This document shows, one piece after another, positions 50,106-57,126 of a DNA stretch of 57,126 nucleotides. The stretch comes from Chloroflexota bacterium. GTDB lineage: Bacteria > Chloroflexota > Anaerolineae > CG2-30-64-16. Each line of letters begins with the position of its first letter. The first letter of the stretch is position 1. A program made the translations under genes and the position numbers. The notes beneath the pieces were generated by a model. It was given only the letters and a program-made list of their open reading frames with translations. It was not told the DNA's origin and searched no databases. Location: the NCBI GenBank assembly GCA_016876015.1, contig VGOD01000009.1, positions 1-57,126 on the forward strand, read 5' to 3'.

Positions 50106-51284
50106 GTGATACATCCGCATGGACGCTGGCTTAGGCTTATCATCGGCCTGTTTGCGCTGGCAGCGCTGGCCGCTGTTTCGACGCGTTCAGAGGGTGTCGC
50201 GGCCGGCGCGGGCGCGATGCCATGGAGCGCGCCCACTGCCATAGCAGTTGGATTGGCGCAGGCTGGCCGGCCTGCCCTGGCCTACACGTCTAACAGCGCT
50301 GAACATGCTGTGTGGGGATCGAACGGCAATCTCTTCTACGCTCAACGTGCGGCTGGCGGCGTTTGGAGCAGCGCAACATGGGTGGCAGCCGGCGGAGAGC
50401 CCGCCCTGGTCGTCGGCGAATACGATGTGCTGCATCTCTTGTTCAGCAACCAGTTCATGGGTAACTATGATATCTACTACGTGTACCGAGATAGCGCCGG
50501 CTGGTCGCTGCCGATCAATGTCTCCAATACTTCCGGAGTCTCACAGCAGCCCGCGCTCACCCGGTCCGCCGATGGCAAGCTGCACGCCGCCTGGTCTGAC
50601 AACACATCCGGCGACTGGATGATCTATCACGGCGTCTGGGATGGCAAATTCTGGAGCAGCCACCCGGTTGCCAGCGCCCGCGGCCAGTCTTCGGCGATCG
50701 CTGGCGCGACCAACGGTCGCATCTTCGTGGGATGGCAGACGCAGTCGCCCAGCAATACCAATCCGCAGGGCGTCTGGGCGATCTTCTTGACCGAGTTGCA
50801 GGGACAGAACTGGTCCATGCCGACGAATATCTCCAGCCGGCTCGACCTGAATGCCATGGGCGTGAAACTCGTGACCGCAGCAGATGGCCAGGCGCATCTG
50901 GTCTGGGTGGACGAGAGCCGCCGCGTGCGCTATGCGTACGGTCAAGGCGCCCATTGGTCGGCGCCCACGACGGTATCGGATGACGGGACAGAAGCGCGTG
51001 GGCCAGACCTGTTGGTTGAAGGCGGTCAGGCCCTTCACATCGCCTGGGATGAAGGCGCCGTGGCGCGCGTCGTATCAGTGCAGGCTGGCGCGACCGCCTG
51101 GCCCAAAGCCGAGGTGGCTGCCATGCAATTGGCCAGTCTGCGCCATGTGACGCTGGCAGCGTCGCCGCGCGGCGATCTATCGGTGGGCTGGGTACAAAGC
51201 GACCCCCAGGAGACGGGCGTCTATGAGAGCCGCCGGAGCATGATGTTCCCGTGGCGTCTCTGGCTGCCGATGTCCATCAGATAG
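50106..51284 (+). CDS. Secreted sialidase/BNR-type beta-propeller protein
   Basis: A 392-residue protein with a signal peptide (1-33). Repeated Asp-box-like and Trp-rich blades follow (ADGKLHAAWSDNTSGDWMIY, ADGQAHLVWVDESRRVRYAY, GGQALHIAWDEGAVARV). The C-terminus WRLWLPMSIR resembles the YLPLV-like tail found at the end of many Chloroflexota exported proteins. GTG 50106 has GAGG 9 bases upstream. Last gene of the sigma operon, followed by a terminator. A binding or scaffold role outside the cell is more likely than sialidase activity, since catalytic residues are not evident. Confidence 0.75.
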   Translation: MIHPHGRWLRLIIGLFALAALAAVSTRSEGVAAGAGAMPWSAPTAIAVGLAQAGRPALAYTSNSAEHAVWGSNGNLFYAQRAAGGVWSSATWVAAGGEPALVVGEYDVLHLLFSNQFMGNYDIYYVYRDSAGWSLPINVSNTSGVSQQPALTRSADGKLHAAWSDNTSGDWMIYHGVWDGKFWSSHPVASARGQSSAIAGATNGRIFVGWQTQSPSNTNPQGVWAIFLTELQGQNWSMPTNISSRLDLNAMGVKLVTAADGQAHLVWVDESRRVRYAYGQGAHWSAPTTVSDDGTEARGPDLLVEGGQALHIAWDEGAVARVVSVQAGATAWPKAEVAAMQLASLRHVTLAASPRGDLSVGWVQSDPQETGVYESRRSMMFPWRLWLPMSIR

Positions 51285-51311
51285 TGTAGGGGCGCCCCCC
51301 CTTGCGAAAGC

Positions 51312-51347
51312 AAGCAGCCCGGTCCGTTGGGCCAGGCTGCTTTTTTT
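51312..51347 (+). terminator. Rho-independent terminator of the sigma/DUF5666 operon
   Basis: Stem AAGCAGCC (51312-51319) with GGCTGCTT (51335-51342), extended inward by CGG/CC pairs, followed by a T7 run. Just upstream, 51284-51299 carries TGTAGGGGCGC, the start of the repeat family found at 4181-4192. Confidence 0.85.
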
Positions 51348-51364
51348 GCACCTTTGAGAGGCTT

Positions 51365-52120
51365 ATGGCCGAGGTCATCTTCCTGGGCACCGCAAGCGCG
51401 CTGCCCACTCTCACCCAAGAGAATAGCTATCTCGTTCTCAGCGGCGACGAACACGCGACGTTAGTTGACTGCGCGGGCTCGCCCTATCGCCAGTTGCTCC
51501 AGGCGGAACTCGATCTCAGACGTCTGGACAGCCTGATCCTGACGCACTTCCACCCTGATCACGTCTACGGCCTGCCCGCACTGCTCATTGCGCTCTGGCT
51601 GACAGGTCGCTCTGCGCCTCTCCATCTGCATGCCACAGCCGAGGTGTTGGCATCCGCGCAGCGATTGATTGCACTATTCCAACCTGAGAAGTGGCCAGGG
51701 ATGTTAACCTTGCATCCGCACGTCATTCCTGACAAGCCAGGCGCAGCGGTGCTGGCGAACTCCGACTTCGAGATCATGGCCGCGCCGGTGCGTCACATCA
51801 TCCCCACCATCGGGCTGCGCGTGGTAAATCGGCGCTCAGGCGCGGCGCTGGCCTATTCGTCAGACACAGAGCCGTGCGCGGCCGTCTCGCTCCTCGCAGG
51901 GCAGGCAAGCTTGCTGATTCACGAGGCGTCTGGGGCTACAATGGGGCATTCCACAGCAGAACAGGCGGGGAGAATCGCCCAGGAAGCCGGCGCAGAGCGA
52001 CTCGTGCTGACCCACTACGACTCCGCAGAGACGCCGCCGGCAATCCTCCAACGTGAGGCCAGAAAGACCTTCACCGGCCCTATCCATGTAGCGCAGGACA
52101 TCGATCGCTTCACATGGTAG
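51365..52120 (+). CDS. Metallo-beta-lactamase-fold hydrolase, RNase Z-like
   Basis: A 251-residue metallo-hydrolase. It starts MAEVIFLGTASALPT, with the zinc motif ILTHFHPDHVYGLPALL, LAYSSDTEPCAA, LLIHEASGATMGHSTAEQAG and LVLTHYDS, the ligand set of the RNase Z/ArsA-like clan. Members process tRNA 3' ends or hydrolyse phosphodiesters. Unlike the copy at 16351-17101, it is intact. ATG 51365 follows GAGAGG. A helper in tRNA maturation is possible but unproved. Confidence 0.85.
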   Translation: MAEVIFLGTASALPTLTQENSYLVLSGDEHATLVDCAGSPYRQLLQAELDLRRLDSLILTHFHPDHVYGLPALLIALWLTGRSAPLHLHATAEVLASAQRLIALFQPEKWPGMLTLHPHVIPDKPGAAVLANSDFEIMAAPVRHIIPTIGLRVVNRRSGAALAYSSDTEPCAAVSLLAGQASLLIHEASGATMGHSTAEQAGRIAQEAGAERLVLTHYDSAETPPAILQREARKTFTGPIHVAQDIDRFTW

Positions 52121-52123
52121 CGA

Positions 52124-52597
52124 TCAATCCATCCCGTTCTGGCGCACCCATCGCCGCCCCTCGAAGACCAGGCCCCCGCGCAGAAGCTCTTGGCGGATCG
52201 TCTCCGCGCTGATCTCTGGCATGACGCCGCGACGGATCAGTTGAGAGCGGAGTCGCTGCAACGACCACACCTCGAAATCCAGTCCCAGCGCATCCGGCTC
52301 GCTCGTCGCCAATGCCACGATGGCCTCGCGCTGGTCTTCGTCAAACAGGCGCGGCCGGCCCGGCGAGCGCCGCGGGTACAAGCCTTCGATGCCCAGACGA
52401 TTGAAGCGATGGATCCATTTACGAACGTTGATCGGGTGTAGCTCGACGGCTGCGCTGATCTCATGAACTCGCTGGCGTCTGGCTGACAGAAGCACGATCC
52501 TGGCGCGCTTGGACAGTTCCCCATCCATCGCGGAGCGCGCCAGGCCCTCCAGCCGCCTCTGATCTTCTCCCGTCAATGTCCTGACATAGAGCGCCAT
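52124..52597 (-). CDS. IS630-type helix-turn-helix protein without a transposase domain
   Basis: A 157-residue protein. Residues 25-110 (ELSKRARIVLLSARRQRVHE through GRPRLFDEDQREAIVALA) are the tandem HTH of IS630/Tc1-type transposases, and the rest is a winged-helix extension (VWSLQRLRSQLIRRGVMPE). It ends at TGA without the DDE nuclease domain that should follow. No flanking inverted repeats were found. It is either a domesticated DNA-binding protein or the remnant of an insertion sequence. GGGGAGGGG precedes the ATG. Confidence 0.75.
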   Translation of the reverse strand: MALYVRTLTGEDQRRLEGLARSAMDGELSKRARIVLLSARRQRVHEISAAVELHPINVRKWIHRFNRLGIEGLYPRRSPGRPRLFDEDQREAIVALATSEPDALGLDFEVWSLQRLRSQLIRRGVMPEISAETIRQELLRGGLVFEGRRWVRQNGMD

Positions 52598-52692
52598 GTT
52601 TCCCCTCCCCAGACAAGGCAGTCTGACGGCAGCACTGCGAATATAGTCCCTGTATTTAGAGGACGCTCTGTCAGGACAAAAGTTACGTGGGC

Positions 52693-52725
52693 AAAAACGA
52701 AAGCCCCCGACGAAAGTCGGGGGCT
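52693..52725 (-). terminator. Terminator of the subtilisin-like protease gene
   Basis: Perfect 10-bp stem AGCCCCCGAC/GTCGGGGGCT (52702-52725) with a GAAA loop. Read on the minus strand it is followed by TTCGTTTTTG. Confidence 0.85.
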
Positions 52726-52785
52726 GGGCAGAATATACTCTGCGTGGTCGCGCTCAGCAGTGGCCTGGTCGGGCGCCATTGGCCG

Positions 52786-54684
52786 TCAACGCGTCACATA
52801 GGCGATGTAGACAACACCAGAGGATGCGGTTCCCGCTTGCGGCCCGAACTGCTCTCCGGTCTCGATATTCTCCACCCAATACCAATAGGTTTGACCGACC
52901 AGCACACCGGTATCTTCGAGCCGAAACGTGAACAGGTTGGCGGCCGCCGGCGTCCCGAACACCGGTTGCGCCGTGATGTTCTTCGGCGTGGCAGTGGGGC
53001 TAGGGGCCCGCAGCACGCGCCACCCCTGGTCGGGCTGGCCGCCGCTGATCTCCCAGGCCACCACCAGTTGTTGGCGCTGCGGCATCACAGACATGGCCTG
53101 TAACGTCATCCCCGTCGGCACAACAAAGCCGAAGTCGGTGATGCTGGCCTGCCCATAGGCTAACACAACGGCCTTCTGGGTGGGAGTGGTGCTCAGATAG
53201 CCCTGGGGCGTCGTGGCGCGCACCGTGTAACTGCTCACCGTCAGACCCGTGAAAGCATATGCGCCATCCGCTTGCGTCGTCGTCTGACCTACCACTTCGC
53301 CCTGGGCGTTGGCGATCTGGATGCTGACGCCCGCGACGCCTTGCGTTTCATTCAGATCACGGCTGCTGTTGCCGTTTTGGTCAATCCATGCGAAGCCACT
53401 GATCACGCCGCTCGGCGGCAGGCTCGCCTGCGCCTGAAGTGCTGCGGCATAGGCGTCCACCTGCCCATAGCCGAAGTAGTCGTCGCGACCAGCCGCGCCC
53501 AGGTCCATAGCTGTCTTGGTCAGGATGTCGGTAACCTGCAGAGCAGTCAGCGTTGGATTGATCGAGAGCACCAGTGCGGCCACCGCCGCAGCGGTCGGCG
53601 CAGCCATCGAGGTGCCGCTCAGGAATTGATACGTCGAGCCGGCCGCGGCGCTCCAATAGGTGCTGTAGACAGTGGCGCCGGGCGCCGACACCGCGATGTA
53701 GCTACCGTAGTTCGAGAGGGTCCAGCGCGTGTTGTTCGGCGCGGTGGCCGCCACGGCCAGCACACCCGGATAGGCCGCCGGATAGAATGGCTGGTCCGTG
53801 GCCGCATTGCCAGCCGCCGCCACTACCAGCGCCCCGCGGCTCTGGGCATAGGCGACCGCCTCGGCGATGGTCTGCGATGGAGTGATGCCGCCCAGGCTGA
53901 GGTTGATGATGGCCGCGCCCTGGTCGGCCGCGTAGATGATGCCCGCGGCTACGTCGGCCCATGTGCCCTGGTTGGCGCCGTTCAGCACCTTGACGGGCAT
54001 GATCTTGACGCCTGCCGCGATGCCGGCAATGCCGATGCCGTTGTTCAGCCCGGCAGCGATGATCCCGGACACATGAGTGCCATGCCCCTGATCGTCGATC
54101 GGCGCATTGTCCTTGTTGACGAAGTCCCAACCCACGACATCGTCCACCAGACCGTTGCCATCATCATCCACGTTGTTGGCAGCCACTTCGCCGGAATTGC
54201 TCCAGAAGATTCCCGCCAGATCAGGGTGACTGAAGTCTATGCCGCTATCTACGACCGCCACCAAGATGCCGGCCGAGCCGCGCGCAACATCCCACGCCAG
54301 GTCGGCCTTGATCTGTTGCGGCGCGTACACCTTATTCCGATCGCTAAAGTAGGGATCATTGGGGATGAAGGCGCCCGCCACCAGCCCGTTCGGTTCGACC
54401 CACAGAACTGCCGGATCATCGCGAAGCTGGCCGAGCGTAGTCGCCATCTTCTCCGTGGAGGTCTTCAGCAGCGCTACCCGCACGCGGTCAGTTTGGGCAA
54501 CAGACCGGGGCTGGCCGACCAACGCGGCGCTTGCCGGCGCAAGCCAGGCATCAGCGCGCACCCCAACGAGGATCTCGCCGGCATGCGCGGCGCTCGTCTG
54601 CCCGGCCGCCCAGGCCGACGCAGGCAGAGCCGCGAACAACACAGCGGTGGCGATAAGAATACAAATCAGGTGGCGGATGGTCAT
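52786..54684 (-). CDS. Secreted subtilisin-like serine protease (S8) with C-terminal beta domains
   Basis: A 632-residue protein with signal peptide (1-27), propeptide (about 30-105) and S8 catalytic domain (about 115-430). Catalytic residues: Asp in VAVVDSGIDFSHPDL, His in DDQGHGTHVSGIIA, Asn in VVAAAGN, Ser in LSGTSMAAPTAAAVAAL. Then an SdrD-B/Cna-like domain (GFAWIDQNGNSSRDLNETQG) and a fibronectin III-like C-terminus (TYWYWVENIETGEQFGPQ). ATG 54684 is followed at once by the signal peptide, so upstream in-frame starts to 54774 are less likely. It probably degrades extracellular protein; terminator at 52693. Confidence 0.92.
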   Translation of the reverse strand: MTIRHLICILIATAVLFAALPASAWAAGQTSAAHAGEILVGVRADAWLAPASAALVGQPRSVAQTDRVRVALLKTSTEKMATTLGQLRDDPAVLWVEPNGLVAGAFIPNDPYFSDRNKVYAPQQIKADLAWDVARGSAGILVAVVDSGIDFSHPDLAGIFWSNSGEVAANNVDDDGNGLVDDVVGWDFVNKDNAPIDDQGHGTHVSGIIAAGLNNGIGIAGIAAGVKIMPVKVLNGANQGTWADVAAGIIYAADQGAAIINLSLGGITPSQTIAEAVAYAQSRGALVVAAAGNAATDQPFYPAAYPGVLAVAATAPNNTRWTLSNYGSYIAVSAPGATVYSTYWSAAAGSTYQFLSGTSMAAPTAAAVAALVLSINPTLTALQVTDILTKTAMDLGAAGRDDYFGYGQVDAYAAALQAQASLPPSGVISGFAWIDQNGNSSRDLNETQGVAGVSIQIANAQGEVVGQTTTQADGAYAFTGLTVSSYTVRATTPQGYLSTTPTQKAVVLAYGQASITDFGFVVPTGMTLQAMSVMPQRQQLVVAWEISGGQPDQGWRVLRAPSPTATPKNITAQPVFGTPAAANLFTFRLEDTGVLVGQTYWYWVENIETGEQFGPQAGTASSGVVYIAYVTR

Positions 54685-54800
54685 CGTGTATGGCTCCCAG
54701 AGCATGCAGGCTTTGTTCTCGGCGTTCGCCGCCTGCTCCGAGCCTATTATGACACCCGCGCCTCCTTCACTCAATGGGAAAAAAGTCCCCGACTGAACAG

Positions 54801-54826
54801 AAAAAGCCCACGGAAAAACCGTGGGC
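54801..54826 (-). terminator. Terminator of the receiver-domain gene
   Basis: Stem GCCCACGG/CCGTGGGC (54806-54826) with an A5 loop; on the minus strand it is followed by TTTTTCTG. Confidence 0.85.
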
Positions 54827-54898
54827 CAGATCGAACGTGCTCAATCTCGGTTGGGCTGGAATCGCCGTTCGCTTCCACCAGCCAGGCGAACGGCCGCA

Positions 54899-55369
54899 TC
54901 AGACGATAGGCTGCGCGACACGTTGCCGTCTCAGCAACGCCTGCACCCGCGCGAGCAGCTCGCGATGGTCAAAGGGCGCCAGAATGTAGGCATCGGCGCC
55001 AGCCTGGTAAGCGCGCAGCACATCATGGCGCGCTGCGCCATGTAATACGACAAACACTGGCACACTCAGACGGGTGCGCCACCGCTCACAGAGACGATAG
55101 CCAGGGCCGTTGGGCTGGCTGACATCAAAAACCACCATCCGATAGAGCTTGCCTAACGCCTCAAGAGATTCGCCTGGGCTGGCGTCGCGAAAATCCACCT
55201 CGTACCCACCGTTCTTCGCCAGCGGCGCCAGATCCCGCTTGGCCCTCTGAGGATCCTCCGCCACGCAGAGAACCCGTCCGCCTTCCAGCGGCTCAAGGAG
55301 TGGGGGCCGAGCAACCGATCGCGGCGTCGGTTCGGTATAGATACGCACGTGCCGTTGTTCTTCGACCAT
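54899..55369 (-). CDS. Single-domain receiver-like protein lacking the conserved lysine
   Basis: A 156-residue protein. A 30-residue Pro/Arg-rich N-terminus precedes a response-regulator receiver fold: GRVLCVAEDPQRAK (acidic pair), RMVVFDVSQPNGPGYRLCER (phospho-acceptor Asp position), PVFVVLHGA and AGADAYILAPFDHRELLARV. In active receivers the last segment reads TKPF or SKPF; here Lys is replaced by Ala, so phosphorylation-driven switching is probably altered. No histidine kinase or output domain is adjacent. ATG 55369 follows GAGAGG. Confidence 0.75.
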   Translation of the reverse strand: MVEEQRHVRIYTEPTPRSVARPPLLEPLEGGRVLCVAEDPQRAKRDLAPLAKNGGYEVDFRDASPGESLEALGKLYRMVVFDVSQPNGPGYRLCERWRTRLSVPVFVVLHGAARHDVLRAYQAGADAYILAPFDHRELLARVQALLRRQRVAQPIV

Positions 55370-55493
55370 AGCAAACCTCTCGCCTGGCAAACTGCTGAAC
55401 GGGCTTCTCATTACACCAGGAACAGACTCAATATGCTGAGATGAGTATACGGTTTTTGGACATCCCAGTCAACAGCCTAACCTTACGGTTTGC

Positions 55494-56951
55494 TTACGGA
55501 ATGATATAACCTTTACCGGTTCCTGGTTGTGGTCTCCCGACGACCGGTAGGAAAGAACGTTTCGCCTCCACGATCTGCAGCACGTAGCTGAACGGCGACG
55601 GGAAAGCGAGCGGCGTAATCATCAGGTGATAGTCACGGCTATCGGGCGCCGTCCAGATGATCTGCGAAAGCCTCTTCTCTGGCAGGCCATCCATGTTCTT
55701 GGCGACTAGCCGACGGTCGGCGTCCCACAACGAGAGCGCAGTCTCCGCGCCTTCGCTTTGGCTGACGACGCGCACGATGTAGGTGACTCCGCCGCGCGGC
55801 CGAAAAACGAGCCAATCCTGATCGGTCCAGCTCAGAAGATTGCGCCAGTCGTTGGCCAGCGGCAGGCTCACCCGATGCGCTTGCGCAGGACTATCGTCCG
55901 GCTCGTAGGCATCGGGAATCAGCACGGTGATCCGGCCCGGCTCTGCAACGTTGTTGCCCAGATCGGGGTCGGTCCAGACCGCGCCTATCGTTCCAGCCAC
56001 GAGCCAGAAGGCGTGCTGCGGCTGAAGCGCCAGTGGGATCCGGCCGCTGACGATGATCTGGCCGAAATCGCCGCTACGAAGGGGCGCGATGTCCCAGACA
56101 TAAGCGGCGCTGGGGCGCAGCGTCGCGGCCGCGCCGTTCTGCACGACTTGCACATCGTCCAGCAGCGCCGGCGTGGGTAGAGTCAGGCTGATGCCGCTGG
56201 ATGCACCAGGGCCATAGTTCAGGAACGCCAGGGTGAAAGTAACGCGCTCGCCCGGCGCTGTCGGGTTGGCGGCCTGCGTGACCTGCTTGATGCGCAGATC
56301 GCCAGGCAGGAGCGCAGCGGTGAAGGGGCCGGCGCGATTGTCGCTGTAGTCTGTCTCCGGCCAGTGCCCGGCGATAGACATGGTGGCGCTGAACGGCAGG
56401 TCGGCTGCGGCAATCTCCCAGGCGACACGGCCAGTGACCGTGATCTGCCCCCTGGCGCCGGCTGCGAGCGCCGGCAGACGCCAGCTCAACGCTGTGCTGG
56501 CCTGCTGCACGAGGGTTGGGTCGCTGCTCGCCCACGCGACAGACGTCATGGCGCCAGGCAGCGTCAGCGTCAGCGCCACGTTCTGCACCTGCACCTGCCC
56601 GAAGTTGCCATAGCTCAAGGTGTAAGTGACAGGGTCGCCCAAGGCGAGCGGTCCATCTGGTCCGGCGCCGGTCACGCTCAACTGCGCCAGCGGCAAGCCG
56701 ATGCGCGTCGTCGGATCGCCAAACAACACGTAGGTTTCGAGCAGGTCCTCGAAACGCAGAGCGCCGTTGGGAAAGCGAGCGTTGACAAAGAGGTTGAGCT
56801 TCCCCGCGGTCGTAGCCGGCCCCAACAGCACAACCCCGCGATTGAACACCGCATCATAGAAGCCACGATGCAGGTAGTCATGCCCGCTGGCGACCCCCAG
56901 CCCCGTAGGCGACCAGCTTGCCAACGCACCGCGGCCATGCAGCCGCACCAC
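55494..56951 (-). pseudogene. Gingipain-like (C25) peptidase, 3' part only, with CARDB-like repeats
   Basis: 485 residues from GTG 56951; reading stays open upstream to an in-frame TAG near 57013, which is preceded by no start codon. The first 70 residues (RGALASWSPTGLGVASGHDY, FEDLLETYVLFGDPTTRI) match the C-terminal part of C25 gingipain-like peptidases. The rest is a series of CARDB/DUF11-like beta domains (VTYTLSYGNFGQVQVQNVAL, RVTFTLAFLNYGPGASSGIS) and a pre-peptidase-like domain (PDAYEPDDSPAQAHRVSLPL). The catalytic Cys/His part is missing: 57014 onward is a different region with a plus-strand promoter. It is therefore truncated or misassembled. The near-C-terminal RSFLPVVGR resembles other exported tails here. 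Confidence 0.7.
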
Positions 56952-57022
56952 GCTCTCGCCCAGGCTGGGGAACCGCGGATTATGAAAGGAACCTTCGAGC
57001 TCTAGTTTCGGCTAACTTCAAA

Positions 57023-57052
57023 TTGGCCGTCCCCCCGAACCTGCGGTAAACT
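57023..57052 (+). promoter_or_regulatory. Promoter for the gene leaving the window on the right
   Basis: TTGGCC (57023-57028), 18-base spacer, TAAACT (57047-57052). Confidence 0.4.
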
Positions 57053-57089
57053 GGCCGGGTTGTTGATTCCATGGCGGAGGCGTGGTCGA

Positions 57090-57126
57090 ATGAGTGAACA
57101 GACATCGCAGATGATGGCGTTATTGT
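57090..57126 (+). CDS. Start of an unidentified gene (partial)
   Basis: ATG 57090 reading MSEQTSQMMALL to the window edge, with GGAGG about 10 bases upstream and a possible promoter at 57023-57052. Too short to identify. Confidence 0.4.
   Translation, partial: MSEQTSQMMALL

Noticed and set aside
52124..52597. Active insertion sequence of the IS630 type
   Set aside because: Only the HTH part is present; no DDE domain, terminal inverted repeats or target duplication could be found around it.
53272..54909. Long plus-strand reading frame (545 codons) opposite the subtilisin gene
   Set aside because: Antisense shadow; the opposite strand has an intact S8 catalytic triad, signal peptide and terminator.

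Overview
The window is a GC-rich bacterial chromosome segment, probably from a member of the Chloroflexota (Anaerolineae/Caldilineae-like). This is inferred from gene content: TolB/DNRLRE secreted proteins with Pro-Thr-rich linkers, an XPB-type helicase, a baseplate-J-like membrane protein beside ruvX/mltG, DUF5666/5667 surface proteins behind an ECF sigma factor, many orphan or paired toxin-antitoxin genes, and a heavy load of short palindromic repeats in and between genes. Two genes (positions 3-1686 and 16351-17101) are broken only by one extra base in a G-homopolymer, so some sequencing or assembly error is likely.

Layout. 1-8583: a secreted TolB-like protein, a GT39-type glycosyltransferase, a Na+/Ca2+ exchanger, a tandem-domain c-di-AMP receptor behind an aminotransferase, and a CPA1 antiporter broken by an internal deletion. 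8703-14780: a promoter and three-gene operon (XPB helicase plus two proteins with XPB/Ssl2-like helicase-associated domains). 14793-24999: an inositol-catabolism locus resembling the Thermotoga pathway (iolO; then lacI, a zinc dehydrogenase, iolG, a TIM-barrel isomerase, iolN and iolM as one minus-strand operon). It has a strong promoter and two LacI-type operators. DJ-1, RNase Z-like and HNH genes lie between iolO and the operon.

25010-31860: a TGS-domain GTPase, several antitoxin/toxin genes, and a 1226-residue GlyA-GcvT-like-GcvT fusion carrying four repeat-like insertions that keep the reading frame. 31882-36603: a decayed mosaic pseudogene, then a MerR-HTH/Phd/DUF5678 protein, a retropepsin-like protease, an unknown protein and a radical-SAM/MobA fusion ending in 14-residue tandem repeats. 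36607-44419, minus strand: alaS, vapBC, baseplate-J-like, ruvX, mltG and a periplasmic binding lipoprotein. 44699-51347: PfkB kinase, CDP-alcohol phosphatidyltransferase, and an ECF sigma / membrane DUF5667-5666 / DUF5666 / secreted sialidase-fold operon ending in a clear terminator. 51365-57126: a metallo-hydrolase, an IS630-type HTH protein, a subtilisin-like protease, a pseudo-receiver, a 5'-truncated gingipain-like peptidase and the start of a plus-strand gene.

The most unusual signal is the repeat population. One family occurs as a 92-bp intergenic palindrome flanked by an 8-bp direct repeat (4160-4267) and again in frame inside glyA-gcvT (29275-29344). Another occurs as a 67-bp palindrome (14793-14859) and, in part, as a tandem array encoding the C-terminus of the radical-SAM/MobA protein. 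At least four further palindromes sit in intergenic gaps. Together they look like small non-autonomous elements that tolerate insertion into coding sequence.
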